NCBI RefSeq assembly: GCF_024169655.1
Contig: NZ_JALJWV010000001.1
Coordinates: forward strand, 3,725,001-3,789,000
Direction: 5' to 3'
DNA length: 64,000 nt
Origin: Pseudomonas marginalis
Lineage (GTDB): Bacteria; Pseudomonadota; Gammaproteobacteria; Pseudomonadales; Pseudomonadaceae
The notes beneath the pieces were generated by a model. The model did not search any database, was not told the origin of the DNA, and saw nothing but the letters and a program-made list of their open reading frames with translations. Every line of letters starts with the position of its first letter. Within the stretch, counting starts at the first letter, position 1. The position numbers and the translations under genes are program-made. This document shows, in pieces, positions 55,895 through 64,000 of the stretch.

Positions 55895-55977
55895 TCATCG
55901 CGTCTTTCCACGGCTTTCAGGTTGCTGTCAGCCAGCAGGTCCAGGCTCTCGCCACAACGTTCAACCAGGACATCCTC

Positions 55978-56448
55978 ATGAAAAAAATCATTGCTGCAAC
56001 TTGCCTCGCCGGCGCCATCGCCTTGCCTGGGCTGGCCCAGGCCCGCGAAGTGACCCTGACCACCCAACTCAAGGACTACAGCGGCAACGGCGCTTACCTG
56101 GCGATTTATGTCACCGACGCCAACGGCCAGTACCAGAAAACCCTTTGGGTCGCCGGCAAGAAGGCCAAGTACTACCGGCACCTGAGCGACTGGGCGCGTG
56201 GCAGCGGCATGAAGCCGAGCGAGTTTGACGGCCTCAGCGGTGCCAGTGTCGGCAGCGGCCGCAGCCTCACCGTCAACGTAGAACTGGCCGACACCTTGAT
56301 CGACGCTGGGTATCAGATCCGCATCGACAGCGCCGTGGAAGACAAGCGCGACAACCGTGCCGACATCAGTGTCCCGCTGACATCGGGCGGGTCGGGCAAG
56401 CCGGTCAGCGGCAACGGCTATGTCGAGTCCTTTACCTACGACCTGTAA
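55978..56448 (+). CDS. DUF2271 periplasmic protein, probable FMN-carrying substrate of ApbE
   Basis: A 156-residue protein with a Sec signal peptide (IIAATCLAGAIALPGLAQA). Residues 84-90 read DGLSGAS, matching the ApbE flavinylation motif Dxx(S/T)xA(S/T), so Ser90 probably carries covalent FMN. It lies between the PepSY protein and the PepSY/flavodoxin/FNR fusion, with ApbE downstream. Inferred role: periplasmic flavin electron carrier, perhaps for reducing a metal brought in by the TonB receptor. Confidence 0.85.
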   Translation: MKKIIAATCLAGAIALPGLAQAREVTLTTQLKDYSGNGAYLAIYVTDANGQYQKTLWVAGKKAKYYRHLSDWARGSGMKPSEFDGLSGASVGSGRSLTVNVELADTLIDAGYQIRIDSAVEDKRDNRADISVPLTSGGSGKPVSGNGYVESFTYDL

Positions 56449-56473
56449 CACCTGCAACTTCTGGAGGCTGAAC

Positions 56474-58654
56474 ATGCTTCGCCAGTTCCATTCACTGCCC
56501 GGTCTGATCGCCGCCCTGCTGGTCATGATATTGGCCATCAGCGGCGCAGTACTGTCCGTCAATCCGGCATTGGAACGCCTGCACAACACGTCAACCGCGG
56601 CCGGGCAGCTCACTGTCGGCCAGTTGGCGGGGAACATCGCCAACCACTTTCCGGGGGTGGAGCAGATCCAGCGCAGCGCCTCCGGAACCGTGATCATCTA
56701 CTACAACCAGGACGGCCAGGCCGGTGCGCAAACCATCGACCCACTCACCGGCCAGGGCCTCGGACCCTATGAGCCGTCTGCCGTTTCGCGCTGGGTAAAA
56801 GACCTGCACCGCTCGCTGTTCATGGGCACAGCGGGGCATGGGATCGCGGGCGTCGGCGCATTCGTCATGTTGCTGCTTTGCGTGTCCGGCGCGCTATTGC
56901 TGGCGCGCCGCCTGGGTGGCCTGCGCAACCTGTTGCGGCCGCTGCGCGGCTCGTTCAGCCAGCGCTGGCACGCCGAAGTCGGGCGCCTGGCCGTGCTCGG
57001 GCTGCTGCTGTCGGCCTTGACTGGGCTGTACATGTGCGCCACGACCTTCGGTTTGATCGCCGACGGCAGTCAGGCTGAGCCGGCCTTCCCCGCGCATATC
57101 AGCGTCGGCGCGGCGCAGCCGGTGGCCAACCTGCAAGCCTTGCAGGCCACCGATTTGAATGACCTGCGCGAATTGGTTTACCCAAGCCCCGGCAACCCCG
57201 AGGACGTATTTTCCCTGCGCACCGCCCAGGGTGACGGTTACGTGGACCCGGTCAGCGGCACGCTGTTGTCGTATCAGGCCCACGACTCAATGCACAACCT
57301 TTATCAATTGATCTATCAGTTGCACACCGGTGAGGGCCTCTGGTGGCTGGGCTTGATCCTCGGGGTTTGCGCCCTCAGCGTGCCGTTGATGAGCGTGACC
57401 GGCATCCTGCTGTGGTGGCGCCGCCGCAAAGCCGCGCCGAAGATTCGCCATAACAGCCCCGCCCACTCAGCCGACAGCGTGATTCTGGTGGGCAGTGAAA
57501 ACAACAGCACCTGGGGCTTTGCCAATACCTTGCACGCGGCGCTGCACCAGGCCGGGCACCGGGTTCACAGCGCCGCGATGAATGAATGGAAAGGCACGTA
57601 CCGCGATGCTCAGCGCCTGTTCATCCTCACCGCCACCCACGGCGACGGCGATGCACCCGCGTCGGCCACACAGTTCCTGGAACGCCTCAAGCAAGTGGGC
57701 CTCAAACCCGGCCTGCCCTTTGCGGTACTCGGGTTTGGCGACCGGCAGTTTCCCCGGTTCTGTCAGTACGCCCATCAGGTGCAGGACGCGATGGTGCAGG
57801 CCGGCGGCACGCCATTGCTGGGGCTGGAGACCGTGAACCGGCAGTCCTCGCAGGAATTTGCGCGCTGGGGCAACGCGTTGGCGGCGCCCCTGGGCCACGC
57901 CCTGCCGCTGAACCATACGGCCCAGCGCCCGCCCACCCGTCAACTGGCGTTGACCGAGCGCATCGCCTATGGCGAAGCGGTGAACGCGCCGACCCACGTC
58001 CTGCGCTTCAAGGCTGCGGGCAAGCTGCCGAGTTTCCAGGCCGGTGACCTGGTCGGCATCTTCGCGCCGGACAATCCGGTGCCGCGCTTTTACTCGCTGG
58101 CCAGTTCCTCTGAAGATGGCACGCTGGAAATCTGCGTGCGCAAACACGAAGGTGGCCTATGCTCGGGGTTCCTGCATGACCTGAAGATCGGCGCGTCGGT
58201 CGAAGCGTTCATCCAGCCCAATCCACAATTTCGTCCGGCGTCGGGCGCGCACCCGGTGATTCTGATCGGTGCCGGCACCGGTATCGGGCCGTTGGCCGGT
58301 TTTATTCGCCACAACACCGCCAAACACCCGATGCACCTGTATTGGGGCGGACGTAACCCGGCCTCGGACTTTCTCTATGAACCAGAGCTCAACCGCTACC
58401 TCGCCGACCACCGCCTGACCGCATTACGCCCGGCGTTTTCCCAGGTTCAGGACCGCAGCTACGTGCAAGACCGGCTGACCAGCGACGCCCTGACGTTGCG
58501 CGCCCTGATCGAAAACGGCGCCCAAGTATTGGTGTGCGGCAGCCGCGAGATGGCCAAAGGCGTGATGCAAGCGCTGGATAACGTGTTAGCCCCGCTCCAC
58601 CTGAGTGTGCTGACCCTTAAAGCACAAGGACGCTACCGTGAAGACGTCTACTGA
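56474..58654 (+). CDS. PepSY-TM / flavodoxin / ferredoxin-reductase fusion
   Basis: The 726-residue inner-membrane enzyme has GGAGG six bases before ATG 56474. Residues 1-330 form the PepSY-TM unit with helices around 8-28, 130-150, 180-205 and 295-315 (LLLCVSGALLLARRLG; LWWLGLILGVCALSVP). A flavodoxin domain follows (~340-480; SVILVGSENNSTWGFANTLH, LFILTATHGDGDAPAS), then an FAD/NAD(P) reductase (VPRFYSLASSSEDGTLEICV; LIGAGTGIGPLAGFI), like CysJ. It can carry electrons from NAD(P)H to the membrane. ApbE overlaps its end by 17 bases. Confidence 0.92.
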   Translation: MLRQFHSLPGLIAALLVMILAISGAVLSVNPALERLHNTSTAAGQLTVGQLAGNIANHFPGVEQIQRSASGTVIIYYNQDGQAGAQTIDPLTGQGLGPYEPSAVSRWVKDLHRSLFMGTAGHGIAGVGAFVMLLLCVSGALLLARRLGGLRNLLRPLRGSFSQRWHAEVGRLAVLGLLLSALTGLYMCATTFGLIADGSQAEPAFPAHISVGAAQPVANLQALQATDLNDLRELVYPSPGNPEDVFSLRTAQGDGYVDPVSGTLLSYQAHDSMHNLYQLIYQLHTGEGLWWLGLILGVCALSVPLMSVTGILLWWRRRKAAPKIRHNSPAHSADSVILVGSENNSTWGFANTLHAALHQAGHRVHSAAMNEWKGTYRDAQRLFILTATHGDGDAPASATQFLERLKQVGLKPGLPFAVLGFGDRQFPRFCQYAHQVQDAMVQAGGTPLLGLETVNRQSSQEFARWGNALAAPLGHALPLNHTAQRPPTRQLALTERIAYGEAVNAPTHVLRFKAAGKLPSFQAGDLVGIFAPDNPVPRFYSLASSSEDGTLEICVRKHEGGLCSGFLHDLKIGASVEAFIQPNPQFRPASGAHPVILIGAGTGIGPLAGFIRHNTAKHPMHLYWGGRNPASDFLYEPELNRYLADHRLTALRPAFSQVQDRSYVQDRLTSDALTLRALIENGAQVLVCGSREMAKGVMQALDNVLAPLHLSVLTLKAQGRYREDVY

Positions 58655-59633
58655 GACACGACGCTACAGCCTGAACGGCGAGACCATGGGCACGCGCTAC
58701 ACCGCCGTGTTCTATGCCGAAACCGGCATCGACACCGCCGCGATCAACCGCAGCCTGGCCCAGGCCGTGGGCCGGGTGGACCAACAGATGTCCACCTGGA
58801 AAGCCGATTCCGACCTTAATCGCCTCAACGCAGGCCCCGAGCAGACATGGCTGGCGGTGCCCAAAGAGCTGGCCACCGTGTTGGCCGCCGCGCTGCGCGT
58901 CAGCCAGCAATCCGGCGGGGCTTTTGACATCGGCGTGGGTGATCTGGTGGACGCCTGGGGCTTCGGTCCGGGCGCACAGTCAGTCACCGAACAGACCATC
59001 GACACCCTGCCGCCGCGCGGCGGTCTCTCGGCCAATGCGGCGTTGACGGTGGACGCCCAGCGCCACCAAGTGCGCAAACGCGCGCCGCTGCACCTCAACC
59101 TCAATGGTATCGCCAAAGGCTTTGGCGTCGACGAACTGGCGCGCTGCCTGGACAGCTTTGGGCTCACGCGCTATCTGGTCGGCATCGATGGCGAGATGCG
59201 TGCCCGCGGCGTCAAGCCGGATGCTCAACCGTGGGTCGTGGCCATTGAAAAACCGAGCCGTGGCCAGCGTGAAGTGCTGGGGGTCATGGAGCTCAGCGAC
59301 GCGGCCATCGCCACCTCCGGCGACTATCGACACTGGATTGACGTGAAGGGCCGCCACTATGCCCACACCATGAACCCGGCCACCGGCGCTCCGCTGTGCA
59401 ATACGATCGCGTCCGTCACCGTGGTGGCGGCCTCATGCATGCTCGCCGACGCCTGGGCCACGGCGTTGATGGTGCTGGGCGAAATCGAAGGCCCACGCCT
59501 GGCGCAGGCACGCGGGATGGACGCGTTGTTCGTGCTGCGCCAGGGTGAACAACTCAAAGAAATATCGATTGTCGGCGGCATTCTGCAAGCGCAGATTGAA
59601 AGCCGTCCGCCCCTAACCCGCCCACAGACGTGA
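58638..59633 (+). CDS. apbE: FAD:protein FMN transferase (ApbE family)
   Basis: The 331-residue enzyme uses GTG 58638 with AAGGAC upstream. Family motifs: GETMGTRYTAVF, QQMSTWKADSDLNRLN, GGAFDIGVGDLVDAWGFG, LNLNGIAKGFGVDELA, IATSGDYRHWI and YAHTMNPATGAPL, the last with metal and FAD ligands. It attaches FMN covalently to Ser/Thr of partner proteins, most likely the DUF2271 protein here. Oddly it has no signal peptide and a stop lies just upstream in frame, so it appears cytoplasmic. Confidence 0.93.
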   Translation: MKTSTETRRYSLNGETMGTRYTAVFYAETGIDTAAINRSLAQAVGRVDQQMSTWKADSDLNRLNAGPEQTWLAVPKELATVLAAALRVSQQSGGAFDIGVGDLVDAWGFGPGAQSVTEQTIDTLPPRGGLSANAALTVDAQRHQVRKRAPLHLNLNGIAKGFGVDELARCLDSFGLTRYLVGIDGEMRARGVKPDAQPWVVAIEKPSRGQREVLGVMELSDAAIATSGDYRHWIDVKGRHYAHTMNPATGAPLCNTIASVTVVAASCMLADAWATALMVLGEIEGPRLAQARGMDALFVLRQGEQLKEISIVGGILQAQIESRPPLTRPQT

Positions 59634-59646
59634 GTCCCGCACACCC

Positions 59647-60348
59647 ATGAAATTCATGCACCGGCACACCGAATCCCACCGCAGTGACCGTATCGGCTGG
59701 CTGCGCGCCGCGGTCCTGGGGGCCAATGACGGCATCGTCTCCACCGCCAGCCTGTTGATCGGCGTAGCCGCCGCCAACGCCAGCCACGCCTCACTGATCG
59801 TCACCGGCATGGCCGGCCTGGTGGCGGGTGCGATGTCCATGGCGGCCGGTGAATACGTTTCCGTGCATTCCCAGGCCGATACCGAACAGGCCGACCTGGC
59901 ACGGGAACGGGCCGAACTGGCCAGCAACCCCAAAGCCGAACACAGCGAACTTGCGCACATCTACATGCACCGTGGCGTATCACCCGAATTGGCCCATCAG
60001 GTCGCCGACCAATTGATGGCACACGACGCCTTGGGCGCACACGCGCGGGACGAGCTGGGCATCAGCGCAGCCCTCACCGCCAAACCGCTGCAAGCGGCGC
60101 TGGCCTCGGCGGCGAGTTTCGTGGTCGGTGCCGCGCTGCCGCTGGCGGTGACGGTCATCGCGCCGGCGCACAGCGTTGTGCCGTGGATATCCGGCATGTC
60201 CCTGCTGTTTCTTGCCAGTCTTGGCGCCGTGGCGGCCAGGGCCGGCGGGGCGAAAGTCATCGTCGGCGCTTGGCGCGTGACCCTGTGGGGCGTGCTGGCC
60301 ATGGGCATTACAGCCGCCGTGGGGGCATTGTTCGGCGCCGTGGTGTAG
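59647..60348 (+). CDS. VIT-family (VIT1/CCC1) Fe2+/Mn2+ transporter
   Basis: The 233-residue protein begins HRSDRIGWLRAAVLGANDGIVS, the CCC1/VIT signature, and has five hydrophobic segments (SLLIGVAAANASHASLIVTG; LAVTVIAPAHSVVPWISGMS; ...). Plant and yeast relatives move ferrous iron and manganese into the vacuole; bacterial ones export or detoxify these metals. Its place directly after ApbE (13 bases) supports an iron/manganese theme for the cluster. A terminator follows at 60353-60393. Confidence 0.93.
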   Translation: MKFMHRHTESHRSDRIGWLRAAVLGANDGIVSTASLLIGVAAANASHASLIVTGMAGLVAGAMSMAAGEYVSVHSQADTEQADLARERAELASNPKAEHSELAHIYMHRGVSPELAHQVADQLMAHDALGAHARDELGISAALTAKPLQAALASAASFVVGAALPLAVTVIAPAHSVVPWISGMSLLFLASLGAVAARAGGAKVIVGAWRVTLWGVLAMGITAAVGALFGAVV

Positions 60349-60352
60349 TGCA

Positions 60353-60393
60353 AAAACACACCGCCCCCCAGCGTGGCGGGCGCGGTGTGTTTT
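60353..60393. terminator. Bidirectional terminator after the VIT gene
   Basis: AAAACACACCGC and GCGGTGTGTTTT pair in a twelve-base-pair stem around a GC-rich loop, flanked by A and T runs, between convergent genes. Confidence 0.9.
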
Positions 60394-61054
60394 ACTTTCT
60401 TTCGGCCAACACCTTGAGCGCCTGCGCCGCGGCCTGCTCTTGCCCGGCCTGCGCGGTAGCATTGGCCGCGTCGCGCCAGCGCTGTGCATCCACATTGGCC
60501 GGCAACTGGCTCGGGCGCTGGGTGACGATTGCCCAGTGCCCGGCGCCTTTCCAGGCGGACTCGAAATCACTGAAGTCCATCAACAATCGCCGGTCCATGC
60601 CCGAACTCAACAGCACCGTGCTTTTGCGCTGGTTAAACCCTACGACCACCACGTAGCGCGGCTCAGACCAAAACCGCCCGCTGATCCGCGCCATCACCGG
60701 GTACCCCGCGGACACCTGCGCCAACACCGACGTGAGCTTGGCGTCGAGCGGATACACCATCAGCCCGTATTCACGGACCAGCACCTGCATGTTGCGCTCA
60801 AGGTTCGCCTCGCCGCCCGGCAAGTGCAGCGGCTTTTCCAGTAAACCCGGTGTCATGACAATGCCTTGTTGCGACAGCATGCTGGCTAACGCCGTAGGGC
60901 CGCTTTGATAGGCGTCGCTGCGAAACGTCGGCACACCGTTGAGTTCGACGCGCTCCGGCAAGCCCGGCAGCTTCGACGGGTGCCCGGAACAGGCCGCGAG
61001 CCCAAGGGCGCAGGCCAGCAGCAAGGAGGTTGTAACGTTCGACCGTAACCGCAA
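60392..61054 (-). CDS. C39-like peptidase-fold lipoprotein lacking catalytic residues
   Basis: A 220-residue protein with lipobox LGLAACSG. The fold matches C39 (double-glycine-type) peptidases: AYQSGPTALASMLSQQG corresponds to the YQCGPAALA motif of relatives, with Ser51 in place of the nucleophile Cys, and EPRYVVVVGFN has Arg133 where the catalytic His (GHYVVVVG) is expected. It is therefore probably not a protease. The C-terminal 45 residues are helical and Ala/Gln-rich. It may bind a partner; function unknown. Confidence 0.82.
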   Translation of the reverse strand: MRLRSNVTTSLLLACALGLAACSGHPSKLPGLPERVELNGVPTFRSDAYQSGPTALASMLSQQGIVMTPGLLEKPLHLPGGEANLERNMQVLVREYGLMVYPLDAKLTSVLAQVSAGYPVMARISGRFWSEPRYVVVVGFNQRKSTVLLSSGMDRRLLMDFSDFESAWKGAGHWAIVTQRPSQLPANVDAQRWRDAANATAQAGQEQAAAQALKVLAERK

Positions 61055-61265
61055 TTTTTTACTCTCTTGATCAACTGCCGGTAAAGGCCCTGATCATAGG
61101 ACGCTCTTCAGCCCGGGTATAGCCTTGAACCGCAGTAAAACGCCCGGGATAGAGCAAAGAAGTTGGATCGACACGACCATTGGTCAATAGCAGGTAACCG
61201 TCGGTTGGCTAGACTGTCCATTGAGAAGACTGTGTGTGCCCCCTACGGGGCGAAAGGAGGCCCGA

Positions 61266-61427
61266 ATGAGCCTTGCAACGACGATTTTTCTGTTGTTCTG
61301 CGGTTGGCTGGCGGTCGCCGGCGCCATGTTGTGGGGGGTGTTGCGCATTACCCGCCGGCACCATCACCCCCACGTCAAACCGGCTGCATCCGCCAAGCCG
61401 CACCCGGCGGCAGTGCATCACGCCTAG
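61266..61427 (+). CDS. Single-span membrane protein with His-rich tail
   Basis: The 53-residue protein starts at ATG 61266, eight bases after an AAAGGAGG Shine-Dalgarno. It has one TM helix (TIFLLFCGWLAVAGAMLWGV) and a basic C terminus with HHHPH and many Ala, Lys and His. Its stop overlaps the convergent lipoprotein gene by four bases. The His cluster might bind metal; function unknown. Confidence 0.8.
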   Translation: MSLATTIFLLFCGWLAVAGAMLWGVLRITRRHHHPHVKPAASAKPHPAAVHHA

Positions 61428-61834
61428 CCGGGCATGCAATTGAAGTCCTGCGTTGCCGCGACTTCCTTGCCGTGATCATCCAAGAGCGATGCGCGCACGG
61501 TGGTGCCCAGGCTGGATTCGATCAAGGTGTAGTGCTCGCCCGCCTTGAAGTCCTTGTACTCCACGCGGCCCTGGCAGTCCCGCTGGTTGTCGTCGCCTGG
61601 CTCCTCCTCGAACAACGTCACATCCAAACGATGGTCCCCCGGCGACACTTCAAAAAAGCGCCCGTCATCCACACGCTTGCCATCGACACGCTCGGCCAGC
61701 AGGTCATTCGGCGCTTCTTCTTTCAATCCGATCCAGGCTTCGCTGGGGTCGGCTTTGGGCATCGGGCCGGCGCAGGCCGACAGTAACAACACAGCGCTCA
61801 AGGCGGGAATCAGCAATAAAGGCTTCAGTGACAT
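61424..61834 (-). CDS. Small lipoprotein of unknown function
   Basis: The 136-residue protein starts at ATG 61834 with GGAG upstream; lipobox SAVLLLSACAG. The body is acidic, with FEVSPGDHRLDVTLFEEEPG and YKDFKAGEHYTLIESSLG, resembling PEGA-like or surface-associated lipoprotein domains, and ends TQDFNCMPG with a second Cys that may pair with the Cys in QRDCQG. No operon partner. Function unknown. Confidence 0.78.
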   Translation of the reverse strand: MSLKPLLLIPALSAVLLLSACAGPMPKADPSEAWIGLKEEAPNDLLAERVDGKRVDDGRFFEVSPGDHRLDVTLFEEEPGDDNQRDCQGRVEYKDFKAGEHYTLIESSLGTTVRASLLDDHGKEVAATQDFNCMPG

Positions 61835-62043
61835 GGCAGAACTCCAAAGGACATCAGTCAAAAGACGCATCGCGTCCGATCGGTCACCAGCTTGGAGAGC
61901 CACCCCTTGTAGAACAAATGAATACACATGAAACGATCTTCAGCCCATACCTAAATCTTCCTTCACCTGGCTGAAAGGTGCGTGTTAGGTGGGTCGGGCA
62001 AGACTGCCGGGGTTTGCAATCCTGCTCCCTCGGAGGTTCACGC

Positions 62044-64000
62044 ATGCTCGGGCTGGTAAAGACCGCACTGCACAAGCCGTACACGTTTATCGTGTTGGCC
62101 ATATTCATCTGCATCATCGGGCCGATGGCGGCCCTGCGAACCCCCACCGATGTGTTCCCCGATATCGGCATCCCTGTCGTCGCCGTGGTCTGGCAGTACA
62201 ACGGCCTGTCGCCGGACGCCATGGCCGGGCGGGTGATCTACACCTATGAACGCTCCCTGAGCACCACCGTCAACGACATCGAACACATCGAATCGCAATC
62301 CCTGCCGGGCATGGGCATCGTCAAGATTTTCTTCCAGCCCGGCGTCGACATCCGCACGGCCAACGCGCAAGTGACGGCGGTGTCACAAACCGTGCTCAAG
62401 CAAATGCCCCCCGGCATCACCCCGCCGCTGATCCTCAACTACAGCGCGTCGACCGTGCCGATCCTGCAAATGGCGTTCTCCAGCCCGACCCTGTCCGAAG
62501 CCAAGATCCGCGACCTGGTGCAGAACAATATCCGCCTGCCCCTCAGCGCCCTGCCCGGCCTGGCCATGCCCACGCCGATGGGCGGCAAGCAGCGCCAGAT
62601 CACCCTCGACCTCGACCCGCAGGCGCTGGCCGCCAAAGGCTTGTCGGCCCAGGACGTGGGCAATGCGCTGGCGTTGCAGAACCAGATCATCCCGGTCGGC
62701 ACCGCCAAGCTCGGCCCCAACGAATACACGATCCTGCTCAACAACAGCCCCAAGGCCATCGATGAACTCAACGACCTGCCGATCAAGACCGTCGACGGCG
62801 CCTTGATCACCATCGGCCAGGTGGCCCACGTGCGTGACGGTTCGCCGCCGCAGACCAACATCGTGCGCGTCGACGGGCACCGCGCAGTGCTGATGCCGGC
62901 GCTGAAAAACGGCAGCATCTCCACCCTGTCGATCATCGACGGCATCCGCCAGATGCTGCCGCGCATCAACGAAACCCTGCCGCCGTCGCTGAAGACCTCG
63001 TTGCTGGGCGATGCGTCGGTGTTCGTCAAACAATCGGTGGGCAGCGTGGCCCAGGAAGGCATCATCGCCGCGCTGCTGACCAGCGCGATGATCCTGCTGT
63101 TCCTCGGCAGTTGGCGCTCGACGCTGATCATCGCCGTCTCGATTCCGCTGGCGGTGCTGGCGGCTATCGCGCTGCTGGCGGTCAGCGGGCAGACACTCAA
63201 CGTGATGACCCTCGGCGGGCTGGCGTTGGCGGTGGGGATTCTGGTGGACGACGCCACGGTGACCATCGAAAACATCAACTGGCACCTGGAACAGGGCAAG
63301 GCGGTGAAGACCGCGATCCTCGACGGCGCCGCGCAGATCGTCGGCCCGGCGTTCGTCTCGCTGCTGTGCATCTGCATCGTGTTCGTGCCGATGTTCTTGC
63401 TGCAAGGCATCGCTGGGTACCTGTTCCGGCCGATGGCCCTGGCGGTGATCTTTGCCATGGCCAGCTCGTTCATCCTCTCGCGCACCCTGGTGCCGACATT
63501 GGCGATGTACCTGCTCAAGCCGCACACGCCGGAACCGGGCACCGGCCACCACCCGGAAGATGCATTCATCAACCATCACGAAGGCGAGCAGCACACCAAG
63601 CCACGCAACGCCGTGCTGCAGTCGGTGCTGAATTTCCAGCAGGGTTTCGAGCGGCACTTCTCGAATATCCGCGACACCTACCATGGCCTGCTGACGTTGG
63701 CCCTGGGCAATCGCAAGCGCTTCATCGTCGGCTTTTTGGCCTGCGTGCTCGCCTCGTTCCTGCTGCTGCCCAGCCTGGGCCAGGACTTCTTCCCGGCCAC
63801 CGACGCCGGCGCGCTGGCGCTGCATGTGCGGTTGCCGCTGGGTACGCGGATCGAGGAAAGCGCTGCGGCGTTCGACCGGATCGAGGCGCGGATACGCGAA
63901 GTGATCCCGGCCGACGAACTCGACACCATCGTCGACAACATCGGCATTCCGCTGAGCGGCATCGACATGGCCTACAGCAGCAGCGGCACCATCGGCCCGC
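62044..64000 (+). CDS. RND-superfamily efflux transporter (AcrB/HAE1-like), 3' end outside window
   Basis: The frame is open from ATG 62044 (GGAGG six bases before) to the window edge, 652 residues. The start MLGLVKTALHKPYTFIVLAI and TPTDVFPDIGIPVVAVVWQY are typical RND N termini. The first periplasmic porter domain follows, then TM2-6 with the proton-relay motif LAVGILVDDATVTIEN. The SMR-like Asp pair (DD) is present. This is the inner-membrane pump of a tripartite system; neither adaptor nor channel is seen upstream, so these may be downstream or elsewhere. Substrate class not assignable. Confidence 0.92.
   Translation, partial: MLGLVKTALHKPYTFIVLAIFICIIGPMAALRTPTDVFPDIGIPVVAVVWQYNGLSPDAMAGRVIYTYERSLSTTVNDIEHIESQSLPGMGIVKIFFQPGVDIRTANAQVTAVSQTVLKQMPPGITPPLILNYSASTVPILQMAFSSPTLSEAKIRDLVQNNIRLPLSALPGLAMPTPMGGKQRQITLDLDPQALAAKGLSAQDVGNALALQNQIIPVGTAKLGPNEYTILLNNSPKAIDELNDLPIKTVDGALITIGQVAHVRDGSPPQTNIVRVDGHRAVLMPALKNGSISTLSIIDGIRQMLPRINETLPPSLKTSLLGDASVFVKQSVGSVAQEGIIAALLTSAMILLFLGSWRSTLIIAVSIPLAVLAAIALLAVSGQTLNVMTLGGLALAVGILVDDATVTIENINWHLEQGKAVKTAILDGAAQIVGPAFVSLLCICIVFVPMFLLQGIAGYLFRPMALAVIFAMASSFILSRTLVPTLAMYLLKPHTPEPGTGHHPEDAFINHHEGEQHTKPRNAVLQSVLNFQQGFERHFSNIRDTYHGLLTLALGNRKRFIVGFLACVLASFLLLPSLGQDFFPATDAGALALHVRLPLGTRIEESAAAFDRIEARIREVIPADELDTIVDNIGIPLSGIDMAYSSSGTIGP

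Noticed and set aside
62383..63825. A 480-codon frame antisense to the RND pump
   Set aside because: The plus strand encodes an unbroken RND N-terminal half; the antisense frame is rich in Arg, Gln and His as expected of a shadow.

Overview
The window looks like chromosomal DNA of a Pseudomonas of the P. fluorescens group. The signs are high GC, the tig-clpP-clpX-lon-hupB-ppiD order, a leucine-degradation (liu) cluster, a PrrF-type Fur-regulated sRNA, a CrcY/Z-type sRNA, and REP/REPIN repeats with the GTGGGAGGGGGCTTGC core. No prophage, plasmid, CRISPR array or intact insertion sequence was seen. All functions are read from sequence and recalled family knowledge; no database search was run.

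Layout. 1-13.4 kb: a LysR tail, then the liu regulon in two blocks, liuR-liuE and liuABCD. Between them lie a sigma54-driven CrcY-like sRNA, a 1725-residue NEL-type E3 ubiquitin ligase toxin/effector, and the wreck of an acyl-CoA synthetase gene. LiuR-like palindromes precede both blocks. 13.4-16.1 kb: an S24-type repressor that has lost its protease residues, facing a small Pseudomonas protein across twin operators; PrrF; an M14 carboxypeptidase. 16.2-23.0 kb: a probable redox-stress island with a catalase-family peroxidase and cytochrome b561, an operon of stand-alone adenylation protein, six-TM flavo-oxidoreductase and enoyl-CoA hydratase, and an ECF sigma/anti-sigma pair. Matching ECF promoters precede the sigma gene and the peroxidase gene.

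23.1-38.8 kb: a ZapE-like ATPase, an LRR-kinase, a REPIN, a YebC-family protein, phosphonate degradation (LysR, phnW, phnX), a cytochrome b561, a PLP desulfhydrase/deaminase, fadH, a nitrilase-fold protein without its catalytic residues, an AraC regulator, an unlisted 28-residue ORF, a DUF2242 lipoprotein and a LysR/MFS pair. 38.9-48.3 kb: ppiD, hupB (with a structured RNA candidate in its 3' region), lon (sigma32-like promoter), clpX, clpP, tig and a tRNA Arg-His-Leu-His operon, all on the minus strand. 48.6-50.7 kb: folD and pbpG.

50.8-60.4 kb: a metal/flavin island with a DUF2946 protein, TonB-dependent receptor, two-component system, PepSY protein, DUF2271 protein with an ApbE flavinylation motif, a PepSY-TM/flavodoxin/FNR fusion, ApbE and a VIT-family transporter. 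The likely theme is electron transfer to an imported metal, from NAD(P)H through the fusion to a flavinylated periplasmic protein. 60.4-64.0 kb: a degenerate C39-like lipoprotein, two small envelope proteins and the 5' part of an RND pump gene running off the window.
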